From positions 23,672-87,671 of the forward strand of contig JOEL01000023.1 in the NCBI GenBank assembly GCA_000720995.1: 64,000 nucleotides of DNA, given 5' to 3'. The position numbers and the translations under genes were made by a program. Each line of letters begins with the position of its first letter. Position 1 is the first letter of the stretch. Below the pieces are notes generated by a model that had not been told where the DNA came from, did not search any database, and worked only from the letters and a program-made list of their open reading frames with translations. The DNA is from Streptomyces celluloflavus (GTDB lineage Bacteria; Actinomycetota; Actinomycetes; Streptomycetales; Streptomycetaceae). Of the stretch, positions 1 through 8,498 are shown one piece after another.

Positions 1-1718
1 CCTTCGACCGCAATCCGCTGGATCTGGTGGCCGAGGCGGACGCCGCGGGCGTGGACCCGGTGGCGTACACGGTGGACCAGCTCCGCGACGGGCGGCTGGG
101 GTTCGCCGGTGAGGACCCGGACGCGCCGGAGAACTGGCCGCGGGTGATGACCGTCTGGCGGGCGAACCTCTTCGGTTCGTCCAGCAAGGGCAACGAGTAC
201 TTCCTCAAGCATCTGCTGGGCACCGACAGCCATGTGCAGGGCGGGGCGGCCCCGGCGGACTGCCGGCCGCGGGACGTGAAGTGGCGCGAGGGCGCCGAGG
301 GCAAGCTGGATCTGCTGGTCTCGCTGGACTTCCGGATGACGTCGACGACCCTGTTGTCGGACATCGTGCTGCCGGCCGCGACGTGGTACGAGAAGCACGA
401 TCTGTCCTCGACCGATATGCATCCGTTCGTCCACGCCTTCACCCCGGCCGTGGACCCGCCCTGGCAGACCAAGCCGGACTTCGACATCTTCCATGAACTC
501 GCCCAGAAGTTCAGTGAGTTGGCGAAGGGGCGGCTGGACACCCGGCGGGATCTGGTGGCGACCGCGTTGCAGCACGACACGGTGGACGAGACCGCCCAGC
601 CGGGCGGGGTGGCCCTGGACTGGCGGGCGGGCGACTGCGCGCCGGTGCCCGGCCGGACGATGCCGAAGCTGACGGTCGTCGAGCGCGACTACACGGCGGT
701 GGGCGAGAAGATGGCCGCGCTGGGCCCGCTCGTCGACACCCTGGGGGTGACCCAGAAGGCGGTCACGTACGACGTGACGCCCGAGGTCGGGACGCTGGGG
801 CGGCTGAACGGCACGGTAAGCGGCGGGGTCGCCGACGGGCGGCCGCGGCTCGACACCGCGCAGCGCGCCTGCGAGGCCATCCTGAAGCTGTCCGGCACCA
901 CCAACGGCCGGGTCGCCACGCACGGTTTCCGGCAGCTGGAGAAGCAGACCGGCCAGGAGATGGCGCATCTGGCGGCGGAGGCCGAGGGCAAGCAGATCTC
1001 GTTCCAGGACACCCAGTCGCGTCCGGTGCCGGTGATCACCTCACCGGAGTGGTCCGGCAGCGAGGCCGGCGGACGGCGCTACACCGCCTTCACGATCAAC
1101 ACCGAACACCTCAAGCCCTGGCACACCTTGACGGGCCGTCAGCACTTCTTCGTGGACCACGACTGGATGCACGAGGCGGGCGAGGCGATGCCGACGTACA
1201 AGCCGCCGCTGAACATGACGAGCCTGTACGGGGAGCCGGCCGTCGGCACGGTCGACGAACGGGGCGTCACGGTCCGCTACCTGACCCCGCACAACAAGTG
1301 GGCGATCCACTCCTCCTACCAGGACAACCAGCACATCGCGACGCTGGCCCGCGGCGGCCAGTCGGTGTGGATGAGCCCGCAGGACGCCGCGTCGATCGGC
1401 GTCCGGGACAACGACTGGGTGGAGGCCGTCAACCGCAACGGCGTGGTGACGGCGCGGGCGATCGTCTCGCACCGGATGCCGGCCGGGACGGTGTACATGT
1501 ACCACGCCCAGGAGCGCACGCTCGCGGTGCCGAAGACGGAGACCACCGGCAAGCGCGGCGGCATCCACAACTCGCTCACCCGCGCGGTCATCAAGCCGAC
1601 CCATCTCATCGGCGGCTACGCCCAGTTCGCCTGGGGTTTCAACTACCAGGGCCCCACCGGAAACCAGCGCGACGAGGTCACCGTGATCCGCCGCCGCGCG
1701 CAGGAGGTGCAGTACTGA
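1..1718 (+). CDS. narG: Respiratory nitrate reductase alpha subunit NarG, C-terminal part (5' end outside window)
   Basis: Catalytic molybdenum subunit of membrane-bound nitrate reductase, reducing nitrate to nitrite at the cytoplasmic face with electrons from quinol. The reading frame is open from base 3, so the true start and the N-terminal Fe-S/Mo-bis-MGD domains lie upstream; about 571 residues are visible. Seen here are blocks typical of the family: the stretch DIVLPAATWYEKHDLSSTDM, an SNNEYF-like segment (SSKGNEYFLKHLLGTDS), and the C-terminal molybdopterin-dinucleotide-binding region ending in YAQFAWGFNYQGPTGNQRDE. The stop codon overlaps the narH ATG (ATGA), so the two are translationally coupled. 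Identity is secure because narH, narJ and narI follow in order. Confidence 0.97.
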   Translation, partial: FDRNPLDLVAEADAAGVDPVAYTVDQLRDGRLGFAGEDPDAPENWPRVMTVWRANLFGSSSKGNEYFLKHLLGTDSHVQGGAAPADCRPRDVKWREGAEGKLDLLVSLDFRMTSTTLLSDIVLPAATWYEKHDLSSTDMHPFVHAFTPAVDPPWQTKPDFDIFHELAQKFSELAKGRLDTRRDLVATALQHDTVDETAQPGGVALDWRAGDCAPVPGRTMPKLTVVERDYTAVGEKMAALGPLVDTLGVTQKAVTYDVTPEVGTLGRLNGTVSGGVADGRPRLDTAQRACEAILKLSGTTNGRVATHGFRQLEKQTGQEMAHLAAEAEGKQISFQDTQSRPVPVITSPEWSGSEAGGRRYTAFTINTEHLKPWHTLTGRQHFFVDHDWMHEAGEAMPTYKPPLNMTSLYGEPAVGTVDERGVTVRYLTPHNKWAIHSSYQDNQHIATLARGGQSVWMSPQDAASIGVRDNDWVEAVNRNGVVTARAIVSHRMPAGTVYMYHAQERTLAVPKTETTGKRGGIHNSLTRAVIKPTHLIGGYAQFAWGFNYQGPTGNQRDEVTVIRRRAQEVQY

Positions 1719-3358
1719 TGGCCCCCCGTAAGGCCCGCACCGGGCGCCGCGTCATGGCCCAGGTCGCCATGGTGATGAACCTCGACAAGTGCATCGGCTG
1801 CCACACCTGCTCCGTCACCTGCAAGCAGGTGTGGAGCAACCGGGAGGGCACCGAGTACGTCTGGTTCAACAACGTCGAGACCCGGCCGGGGCAGGGCTAT
1901 CCCCGTACCTACGAGGACCAGGAGCGCTGGAAGGGCGGCTGGGAGCGGACCCGGCAGGGCAGGCTGCGGCTGCGCTCCGGCAGCCGGGCCGGCCGCCTCG
2001 GCAAGCTCTTCGCCAACCCGGACCTGCCGGGCGTCGAGGACTACTACGAGCCGTGGACGTACGAGTACAAGCAGCTGCTGGACGCCCCGGCCGGTGACGA
2101 CATGCCGACCGCGCGGCCCGTCTCGCAGCTGACCGGCGAGCCGATGGACACCATCACCTGGGGCCCCAACTGGGACGACGACCTGGGCGGGGCGAGCGAG
2201 CACGGCGACAAGGACCCGGTCATCGCCAAGCTCCGCCGGGAGCTGGGCACGAAGGTGCGGTTCGAGTTCGAGCAGTCCTTCATGTTCTATCTGCCGCGGA
2301 TCTGCGAGCACTGCCTCAACCCGGCGTGCGTGGCGGCCTGCCCCTCCGGCGCGATGTACAAGCGCGAGGAGGACGGCATCGTGCTGGTCGGACAGGACCA
2401 GTGCCGCGGCTGGCGGATGTGCGTCAGCTCCTGCCCGTACAAGAAGGTCTACTTCAACCACGCCACCGGCAAGGCCGAGAAGTGCACCTTCTGCTATCCG
2501 CGCATCGAGGCCGGGCAGCCGACGGTCTGCTCGGAGACCTGTGTGGGGCGGATGCGCTACCTCGGTGTCATGCTCTACGACCCGGACAAGGTGCTGGCGG
2601 CGGCCTCGGTGGCGGACGACCGGGACCTGTACCCGGCGCAGCTGGACGTCTTCCTCGATCCGCACGACCCGGACGTGGTCCGGGACGCGGAGGCCAGCGG
2701 TATCGCGCCCGACTGGATCGAGGCGGCCCGCAACTCCCCCGTCCGCAAGCTGATCTGCGAGTACCAGGTCGCGCTGCCGCTGCACCCGGAGTACCGCACC
2801 ATGCCGATGGTCTGGTACATCCCGCCGCTCTCCCCGGTGGTGGACGCGCTGGCCGGTACGGGCTTCGACGGCGAGGACGCCGGGAACCTGTTCGGCGCGA
2901 TCGAGTCGCTGCGCATCCCCGTCGAGTACCTGGCGGAGCTGCTGACCGCCGGGGACACCGTCGCGGTGGACTCGGTGCTGCGCCGGCTGGCCGCGATGCG
3001 GTCGTACATGCGGGGCGTCAATCTGCGCGACGAGCGGGACGCGGACATCGCCGGAGAGGTCGGGCTGACGGCCGGCCAGATGGAGGCGATGTTCCGGCTG
3101 CTGGCGATAGCCAAGTACGAGGACCGGTACGTCGTCCCCTCGGCGGCCCGCGCGGACGCGCAGCGGCTGGAGGACACCTATATCGGTCCCGGCGAGGGCG
3201 CCCCGGCCGGCTGCGAGGGCGCCCCCGGGGACACGTCCGACCCGGTGTCCGACGGGCGCGGGGCCAAGGTGAACCTGCTCAACTGGGATGCCAACGGCCG
3301 CCCGGACGGCCTCTTCCCGCCCCGCACGCCGGGCCGCGTTTCGGGCGGTGCGGTATGA
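1718..3358 (+). CDS. narH: Nitrate reductase beta subunit NarH (Fe-S electron transfer)
   Basis: Carries electrons from NarI haem to NarG through four Fe-S clusters. About 546 aa, slightly longer than usual. Cysteine groups visible in order: CIGCHTCSVTC near residue 23, CEHCLNPACVAACP, CRGWRMCVSSCPYKK, and CTFCYPR with a following CSETCVGR. The Trp in CRGWRMC replaces a cysteine, as expected for the 3Fe-4S cluster of NarH. The ATG at 1718 overlaps the narG stop. A second ATG at 1754 (MAQVAMVMNLDKC) is nearer the usual N-terminus and could be the real start. The stop overlaps the narJ ATG. Confidence 0.97.
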   Translation: MAPRKARTGRRVMAQVAMVMNLDKCIGCHTCSVTCKQVWSNREGTEYVWFNNVETRPGQGYPRTYEDQERWKGGWERTRQGRLRLRSGSRAGRLGKLFANPDLPGVEDYYEPWTYEYKQLLDAPAGDDMPTARPVSQLTGEPMDTITWGPNWDDDLGGASEHGDKDPVIAKLRRELGTKVRFEFEQSFMFYLPRICEHCLNPACVAACPSGAMYKREEDGIVLVGQDQCRGWRMCVSSCPYKKVYFNHATGKAEKCTFCYPRIEAGQPTVCSETCVGRMRYLGVMLYDPDKVLAAASVADDRDLYPAQLDVFLDPHDPDVVRDAEASGIAPDWIEAARNSPVRKLICEYQVALPLHPEYRTMPMVWYIPPLSPVVDALAGTGFDGEDAGNLFGAIESLRIPVEYLAELLTAGDTVAVDSVLRRLAAMRSYMRGVNLRDERDADIAGEVGLTAGQMEAMFRLLAIAKYEDRYVVPSAARADAQRLEDTYIGPGEGAPAGCEGAPGDTSDPVSDGRGAKVNLLNWDANGRPDGLFPPRTPGRVSGGAV

Positions 3359-4047
3359 CCCCGACCGCGCTGATCAGGTGGGTGGCCGCACAGTGCCTGT
3401 GCTACCCGGACGAGCGGCTCCTGCGCGAGCAGCTGCCGCTCATGCGGGAGGCGCTGGCGGAGCTGGCGGGGCCCTCCGCGGCGCCGGAGCACACGCGGTC
3501 GCCGAGTTCGCCGGAGTCTGCGGGGGACGCGGCCGCCGGCCTGCCCGCCTTCCTCGACCACCTCGCGGCCACCCCGGAACTGGACCTGGCCGCCCACTAC
3601 GTCGCCACCTTCGACAGCCGCAACCGCCGCTGCCTGTATCTGACGTGGTGGACGACGGGCGACACCCGCAACCGCGGCGCGGCGCTGGTCGCCGTGAAGG
3701 ACTTCTACCGGCGATACGGCATGGCGGGTGACTTCGGCGGCGAACTGCCCGACTTCCTGCCGGTGATGCTGGAGTTCGCCGCGCTCGCCGGCGATGCGGC
3801 GGGCACGGAGCTGCTGGACGGGCACCGCGCCGGACTGGAGCTGCTGCGGCTGTCGGTCGAGCAGAGCGGCTCCCCGTACGCCGCCGTGCTGCGGGCCGTC
3901 TGCGGCACGCTGCCCGGCCCGTCCCCGCGCACCCGCGAGGAGGCCAAGGCGCTGGCCCGCAGCGGCCCCCCGCAGGAGCTGGTCGGTATCGACCTCGCGC
4001 CCGCCCCGATCCCGGCAAGTGCCCTGTGGCAGAAGGTGACGTCATGA
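3355..4047 (+). CDS. narJ: Nitrate reductase assembly chaperone NarJ
   Basis: NarJ is a cytoplasmic TorD-like helical chaperone that inserts the Mo cofactor and attaches NarGH to NarI; it is not part of the final enzyme. 230 aa. Typical features are the early CLCYPDE segment and the LYLTWWTTGDTRNRG block followed by ADFLP-like sequence (ELPDFLPVMLEFAAL). ATGA overlaps exist at both ends, with narH (3355-3358) and narI (4044-4047). A low-complexity insert (residues about 38-60) separates the first helices; this is common in Streptomyces homologues. Confidence 0.95.
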   Translation: MTPTALIRWVAAQCLCYPDERLLREQLPLMREALAELAGPSAAPEHTRSPSSPESAGDAAAGLPAFLDHLAATPELDLAAHYVATFDSRNRRCLYLTWWTTGDTRNRGAALVAVKDFYRRYGMAGDFGGELPDFLPVMLEFAALAGDAAGTELLDGHRAGLELLRLSVEQSGSPYAAVLRAVCGTLPGPSPRTREEAKALARSGPPQELVGIDLAPAPIPASALWQKVTS

Positions 4048-4778
4048 ACACCCTGGACTGGATGCTGTGGGGGGTCTTCCCCTATGTCGCCGTCGTCGTG
4101 ATGGTCACCGCCATCGTCTGGCGGGCCCGCTACGACCGCTTCGGGTGGACCACCCACTCGTCGCAGTTCCGTGAGTCGCGGCTGCTGCGCATCGGCAGCC
4201 CGCTCTTCCACTACGGCATGCTCTTCGTCATCCTCGGGCACCTGGTGGGGCTCGTGATCCCCGCGTCGTGGACCGGCGCGGCCGGGCTGAGCGAGCACGC
4301 GTACCACCTGATGGCGGTCGTCACGGGCACGCTGGCGGGCGCCTGCGCGGTCGCCGGCCTCGGCATCCTCGTCTACCGCCGGCTCACCGTCCCCGCGGTG
4401 CGCCGGTCCACGCTGGGCAGCGACCATCTGATGTACACGCTGCTGATCGCCGCGATGCTGGCCGGTCTGACGGCGACCGTGCTGGTGCAGATCGCCGGTG
4501 TGGGCGGCGAGGACTACAACTACCGGGAGGGCATCTCGGTGTGGTTCCGGAGCCTGTTCGTCCTCCGGCCTGAGGTGGCGCTGATGGCGGCCGCCCCGAT
4601 GGCCTTCAAGGTGCACATCCTGCTGGGCTTCGGCCTGCTGCTGCTCGCACCGTTCACCCGCCTGATGCATGTCGTCGCCCTGCCGGTGCAGTACCTCTTC
4701 CGGCCGTACGTCGTCTACCGCAGCCGCCGGACGCCGGCGGGGCAGCCGCGGCGGCAGCTGTCGGGACGCAACCGGTAG
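4044..4778 (+). CDS. narI: Nitrate reductase gamma subunit NarI (cytochrome b)
   Basis: Membrane subunit that oxidises quinol and passes electrons to NarH. 244 aa with five predicted membrane helices, starting with MLWGVFPYVAVVVMVTAIVW. Candidate haem-ligand histidines are visible in helix 2 (LFHYGMLFVILGHLVG) and in the last helix (FKVHILLGFGLLLLAPFTRLMHV). The start overlaps narJ by four bases; an in-frame upstream start at 4026 would lie inside narJ and lacks support. The operon ends at a strong hairpin 23 bases downstream. Confidence 0.96.
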   Translation: MNTLDWMLWGVFPYVAVVVMVTAIVWRARYDRFGWTTHSSQFRESRLLRIGSPLFHYGMLFVILGHLVGLVIPASWTGAAGLSEHAYHLMAVVTGTLAGACAVAGLGILVYRRLTVPAVRRSTLGSDHLMYTLLIAAMLAGLTATVLVQIAGVGGEDYNYREGISVWFRSLFVLRPEVALMAAAPMAFKVHILLGFGLLLLAPFTRLMHVVALPVQYLFRPYVVYRSRRTPAGQPRRQLSGRNR

Positions 4779-4801
4779 TTGCCAGCGGGGGCGAGAACCA
4801 T

Positions 4802-4843
4802 ACGCCGACCGGCAGGGCCTCAAGGGGCCGCGCCGGTCGGCGT
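4802..4843. terminator. Bidirectional terminator between narI and the ECF sigma gene
   Basis: Perfect 12-bp inverted repeat (ACGCCGACCGGC and its complement) around an 18-base loop, lying between two converging genes. No long T-run follows, which is usual for Streptomyces terminators. Confidence 0.8.
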
Positions 4844-4849
4844 CCGTGT

Positions 4850-6430
4850 TCACTGCCAGGTGCAGATCCAGACAAGCGTCGAACCCCACCAGTGCCAGCC
4901 GCAGTGCAGGGACGAGGTGGGGTCGGGCGACGGCTCCGCCGTGGGCGGGACGGGGACGCTCGGCGTCGGGTCCGTGGGGGTGAAGGTGGGCGTGGGAACC
5001 GACGGGGTGGGGGTCGGCGGCCGGGGCGTCACCGTCGGCGCCGCCGTGGGGCCGCTCGTCGGACCGGTGGTCGGACCGCTCGTCGGACCGGTCGTCGGGC
5101 TGGGCGGCGGAGCTCCTGTCGGCGCGGCCGTCTGGGCGGACACCGAGGGATTCGGCGTCAGTCCCGGCGTTCCCGGCTCGGCCGGGGCGAGCGGCAGGAG
5201 GGGCGACGGCAGGGACGGTATGGCGGCCACGGAACGCGAGGGCGTCGGCTCGCTCCGCCAGGACTGCGGCTGATCCCCCGACGGGCCCGCTCCCTGTGCA
5301 CCGCCCGCCGCGGTGCCCGGCCCGCCACCCGGCGCGCCTCCGGTTCCCCCGCCCGACGCCCCTCCCGGCGGGGCGGGCTGCGGGGGCTCACCGCCACCGC
5401 TGTGCGACGGAGCCGCAGCCCGCTGCTGGGCGGCGCCGGGGTCGTTGCCGGTCAGGGCGAGCCCCGCGGCGACCGCCGCCCCGGCCACCGCCACCACCCC
5501 GACCCCGGCGACCGTCACGGCGAGCGGTCCGGCCTGGCGGACCTGGCCGCGCAGCAGATGCCGTACGGACCGCTGCGCCACCTTGAGCGCGCCGCCCCCG
5601 GAGGGGGGTGTGCCCGAGCCCGCGGCGGCGGCTCCGGTACCGGCCAGCGCCAGCAGGAACTTCGCCGAACCGCTCGTCAGGAACACCAGCAGCGCGGGGC
5701 CGGTGAGCGCCGGCAGCCGGTGGTTGGCGTGGGCCAGCAGCCTCATCCTGCCGTGGCAGTCCGGGCAGTCCAGGAGATGGCTGTCGACGTCGCCGGCCTG
5801 CTTGTCGGTGGCCTCGCCCCGGACGAACGCGGGCATCCGCTCCCAGTACGCGGCGCACGCCGGATTGTCCGGTGCGCCGGGCATCGTGCGCAGGAACGCC
5901 TGCCGCATCCCCTCGCGCGCCCGGTGCAGCAGCACCGCGGTCGCGCCCTTTCCGGCGCCGATCGCCTTGCCGACCGCCTCCAGCGACTGGTCCTCGGCCT
6001 CGGCCAGCCACAGTGCCTTCACCCAGCGCTGCGGCAGCTGGTCGAGGACCCTGGCGAGCAGATCGACATAGGCGATGCGCTGCATCGGGTCGGTGTCCGG
6101 GGCGGATTCGGCGGCCTCGGGCCAGGCGTGGCCGCCCTCCGGGTCGCGCGGGATCTCGCGGGCGGCGTTGGCGCCGACCGTGGTGGCGAGGTGGCGGATG
6201 GTGGTGCGCAGATACGCCGGGATGTTGTCGATGTGGTGGCCGCCCTGGATCCGTCGCCAGACGCGGAAATGGGCCTCGGCGACGAGGTCTTCGGCGAGCC
6301 AGGCGTTCGAGGTCAGTGAGCGGGCGTAGCCGACCAGACGGGGGTGCTCCTGTTCATAGAGCGCGGCGTAGGCGTCCGCCGGCGACTCCTCACAAGCCAC
6401 AACGGCGACATCGGGCACGGCATCTGACAT
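4850..6430 (-). CDS. ECF sigma factor fused to anti-sigma zinc finger, membrane segment and proline-rich tail
   Basis: 526 aa, about three times the length of a simple ECF sigma. Residues about 20-180 carry sigma region 2 (YEQEHPRLVGYARSLTSN, then LAEDLVAEAHFRVWRRI) and region 4 (LDQLPQRWVKALWLAE). Around 200-235 there is an HLLDCPDC motif (H-x3-C-x2-C), the signature of zinc-binding anti-sigma domains. Two hydrophobic stretches follow (ALLVFLTSGSAKFLLALAG and AVTVAGVGVVAVAGAAVAAG). A long Pro/Thr/Ser/Gly tail with GPTSGPTTG repeats then ends in an aromatic block, HCGWHWWGSTLVWICTWQ. I infer a membrane-tethered sigma factor kept inactive by its own domain until released; the outside tail may sense the cell envelope. 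It diverges from the SALP gene at 6671. ATG at 6430. Confidence 0.88.
   Translation of the reverse strand: MSDAVPDVAVVACEESPADAYAALYEQEHPRLVGYARSLTSNAWLAEDLVAEAHFRVWRRIQGGHHIDNIPAYLRTTIRHLATTVGANAAREIPRDPEGGHAWPEAAESAPDTDPMQRIAYVDLLARVLDQLPQRWVKALWLAEAEDQSLEAVGKAIGAGKGATAVLLHRAREGMRQAFLRTMPGAPDNPACAAYWERMPAFVRGEATDKQAGDVDSHLLDCPDCHGRMRLLAHANHRLPALTGPALLVFLTSGSAKFLLALAGTGAAAAGSGTPPSGGGALKVAQRSVRHLLRGQVRQAGPLAVTVAGVGVVAVAGAAVAAGLALTGNDPGAAQQRAAAPSHSGGGEPPQPAPPGGASGGGTGGAPGGGPGTAAGGAQGAGPSGDQPQSWRSEPTPSRSVAAIPSLPSPLLPLAPAEPGTPGLTPNPSVSAQTAAPTGAPPPSPTTGPTSGPTTGPTSGPTAAPTVTPRPPTPTPSVPTPTFTPTDPTPSVPVPPTAEPSPDPTSSLHCGWHWWGSTLVWICTWQ
5048..5100 (-). repeat. In-gene tandem repeat encoding the GPTSGPTTG tail
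   Basis: Direct repeats of a GTCGGACCG(C/G)T-type unit within the ECF sigma gene. They encode alternating GPTS/GPTT tetrapeptides in the presumed extracytoplasmic tail. The unit length is a multiple of three, so copy number could vary without a frameshift. Confidence 0.75.
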
Positions 6431-6570
6431 GGCGGCACAACCCCTGATATATCACCCCGGCGGTCCGGCTCCGCACCTCATGGTGAGCACGGCCCGGACC
6501 ACTGGACCATCGGCACATTGCTTGGGTTTCGCAAGCGTAAGGAGGCCATATTCTCTCATTCAAAGTTGCG

Positions 6571-6584
6571 TGACACAGGTCACG
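6571..6584. promoter_or_regulatory. Crp-like site upstream of the first SALP gene
   Basis: GTGACACAGGTCAC fits the Streptomyces Crp-type pattern GTG-N6-GNCAC and is symmetric (CGTGAC-N4-GTCACG). It ends 86 bases before the SALP start. A related site sits the same distance upstream of the second SALP gene (15463-15476). Binding is inferred only. Confidence 0.5.
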
Positions 6585-6670
6585 TTGGAATCCGGTGTAC
6601 TGGCGTAATGCCCCGGTCGTCATAGTGGTCATAGGGGAAAGGATCCGCACCGAATGCAAGGGAGCCGGCG

Positions 6671-7084
6671 ATGTCCACCGCCATCGACCAAGCCGTCCAC
6701 GCCCGCCTCATCGCGACCGCACCACAATCACGGATGATCCCGGCGGCCCTGCGCTACGACCGCACCGACCCGTTCGCGGTGCGCGTGGTGTTTCCCCCCA
6801 TCGCCTCACTGGACGGGGCGGAGGCGGAGTGGTCCTTCGCCCGCGACCTGCTGGAGGCGGGGCTGCGAGAGCCCTCCGGGACGGGCGATGTCCACATCTG
6901 GCCGTGCGGCCCGGACGCCACGATGCTGGAGTTCCACACCGCCGACGGGGTGGCGATGGTGCAGTTCGGCACGTGGGATCTCTGGCACTTCCTGGCCCGG
7001 TCGTACGAACTCGTCCCGAAAGGCGGCGAAATGCACCACCTCGATGTGGACGGCGATCTCGCCGCGCTGCTGCGCGGCGCCTAG
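6671..7084 (+). CDS. SsgA-like (SALP) sporulation and cell-division regulator, copy 1
   Basis: 137 aa, the usual SALP length. SALPs are actinomycete-specific proteins that help position septa and guide peptidoglycan synthesis and spore-wall maturation. The sequence shows the family pattern: an N-terminal VHARLIATAP segment, LRYDRTDPFAVRVVFP, WSFARDLLEAGL and the LEFHTADGVAMVQF block. ATG at 6671 follows an AGGGAG-like ribosome site (GCAAGGGAGCCGGCG). A closely similar 137-aa paralogue lies at 15565. I cannot say which SsgA-G class it belongs to. A strong terminator follows at 7106. Confidence 0.93.
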   Translation: MSTAIDQAVHARLIATAPQSRMIPAALRYDRTDPFAVRVVFPPIASLDGAEAEWSFARDLLEAGLREPSGTGDVHIWPCGPDATMLEFHTADGVAMVQFGTWDLWHFLARSYELVPKGGEMHHLDVDGDLAALLRGA

Positions 7085-7105
7085 GCCGCCTGCGGCCGGC
7101 TCAGG

Positions 7106-7160
7106 TGCGGCTTCGGGTTCCCGCCCGACGGACTCCGCCCGGCGGGAACCCGAAGCCGCA
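7106..7160. terminator. Very strong terminator after SALP copy 1
   Basis: Perfect 20-bp inverted repeat (arms 7106-7125 and 7141-7160) with a 15-base loop. It lies between the SALP gene and the converging MFS gene and probably serves both. Confidence 0.88.
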
Positions 7161-7221
7161 TACGTCCGTTATCGGTTGTGCGAGGGCGAGCGGCAGCGGC
7201 CGCCCGGCCGAGATGCTCGGG

Positions 7222-7257
7222 CCCGTCAGCCCGTCAGCCCGTCAGCCCGTCAGCCCG
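7222..7257. repeat. 8-bp tandem repeat across the MFS stop codon
   Basis: Four copies of CCCGTCAG in a row plus a partial fifth. The stop codon of the minus-strand MFS gene (7242-7244) lies inside. Because 8 is not a multiple of 3, slippage would change the C-terminus. Confidence 0.85.
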
Positions 7258-8498
7258 GTGGGCGCGGTCTGCGTGGCGGCGGCCGGCTGTGCGTTCGCGC
7301 GGCGGTCCAGCCGGGCGTCGGTCAGCGCCGCGCCGAGCGAGACCAGTCCGAGCGCGGCGCCCACCCAGCCGACCGAAGGGAGCCCGAGGCCGGCGCCGAT
7401 GGCCAGGCCGCCCAGCAGCGGCGCCACCGTGATCCCCAGCTGCATCGCCGAGACATTGGTCGCCCCGGCCAGGGTCGGCGCGCCGACCGCGATCGTGAAC
7501 ACCCGGGAGAGCACCGGCGGGTTGACGAGGAATCCGGTCAGTCCGAGCAGGAACACCAGCGGGACCGTGGCCGCCAGGTGGCTGCCCAGCAGGGCCAGTG
7601 CGACGGAGACGACGACCATGCCGAGGATCCCGGCGTACAGCGTCGGGAAGGGGTGCCGGTCCGAGGTCCGGCCGCCGATGGTCAGCCCGGCGAAGGCGCC
7701 GATCCCGAACAGCGCCAGCACGGCCGGCACCCAGCCGGCGGGCAGTCCGCCGCTGTCGGTCAGCAGCGCGCCCAGGTAGCTGAACGACACCATGTACGCC
7801 GCAGTGGTCAGCATGGTGTTGCCGTAGGCCACCCAGAGCCTGGGCCGGGCCATCGCGCGCAGCTCGGCGCCCCGGTCGGGAGCCGCCTCCTTGCCGCGGT
7901 CGGTGCCGGGCATCGTCAGCCGCACCGCGATCGCGGTCGCCGCGGTCAGCGCGGCCACCGCCCAGAACCCCGCGCGCCATCCGGAGTGTTCACCGATCAG
8001 GGTGCCGGCCGGACCACCGGCGACCATGGCCAGGCTCAGCCCGGTGACCACCACCGACAGCGCCCTGGCGGTGCGGTCCGGCGGGACCATGCGGATCGCG
8101 GTCGCCGACGCGACCGCCCAGAACCCGGCGTACGCCACTCCGCTGACCGCGCGGGCGGCCACCAGCGCCCCGTACCCGGGTATGAGCAGGCCGAACGCGA
8201 TGGCGACGACGAAGAGCGTCTGGCAGACCAGCAGGGTGGTGCGCGGAGGCCACCGCAGGGTGAGCACGGCCAGCGGCGGGGCGCCCAGCAGCACACCGGC
8301 CGCGAACGCGGAGATCAGCGTGCCGGCCGTCGGCAGCGACACCTGGAGGTCACCGGCGATGTCCAACAGCACGCCGACGATCAGGAACTCCGAGGTGCCC
8401 ATGGCGAAGAGGCTCAGGCCGAGCAGGTAGACCGCGAGGGGTATCCCGCGTCGCGCCGTGCTCTGCTCGTTCACGCTGTCTCCGGGTGCTGAGGTCAT
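7242..8498 (-). CDS. MFS drug/metabolite exporter (DHA1, AraJ/YdhP-like)
   Basis: 418 aa with about 12 hydrophobic segments. The first helix LAVYLLGLSLFAMGTSEFLIVGVL is the hallmark of the AraJ/CmlR-like DHA1 exporters, as is the DLQVSLPTAGTLISAFAAGV block. The start at 8498 (MTSAPGDSVNEQ) was chosen over the longer frame at 8639 because the extra 47 residues are low-complexity and a GAGAGA-type ribosome site precedes it. It is transcribed away from the XRE-cupin regulator at 8943, the likely controller. The substrate is unknown. The stop codon sits in an 8-bp tandem repeat. Confidence 0.88.
   Translation of the reverse strand: MTSAPGDSVNEQSTARRGIPLAVYLLGLSLFAMGTSEFLIVGVLLDIAGDLQVSLPTAGTLISAFAAGVLLGAPPLAVLTLRWPPRTTLLVCQTLFVVAIAFGLLIPGYGALVAARAVSGVAYAGFWAVASATAIRMVPPDRTARALSVVVTGLSLAMVAGGPAGTLIGEHSGWRAGFWAVAALTAATAIAVRLTMPGTDRGKEAAPDRGAELRAMARPRLWVAYGNTMLTTAAYMVSFSYLGALLTDSGGLPAGWVPAVLALFGIGAFAGLTIGGRTSDRHPFPTLYAGILGMVVVSVALALLGSHLAATVPLVFLLGLTGFLVNPPVLSRVFTIAVGAPTLAGATNVSAMQLGITVAPLLGGLAIGAGLGLPSVGWVGAALGLVSLGAALTDARLDRRANAQPAAATQTAPTGLTG

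Noticed and set aside
1049-1717. Long forward frame continuing upstream of narH
   Set aside because: It overlaps narG in another frame, is Arg/Pro-rich and has no homology; the narH start is at 1718.
4892-6319. 475-aa forward frame over the ECF sigma gene
   Set aside because: Composition is arginine/glycine-rich with no domain; the opposite strand carries clear sigma and zinc-finger motifs.
7222-7257. Tandem repeat as a CRISPR array
   Set aside because: Units are 8 bp with no spacers and no cas genes are nearby.
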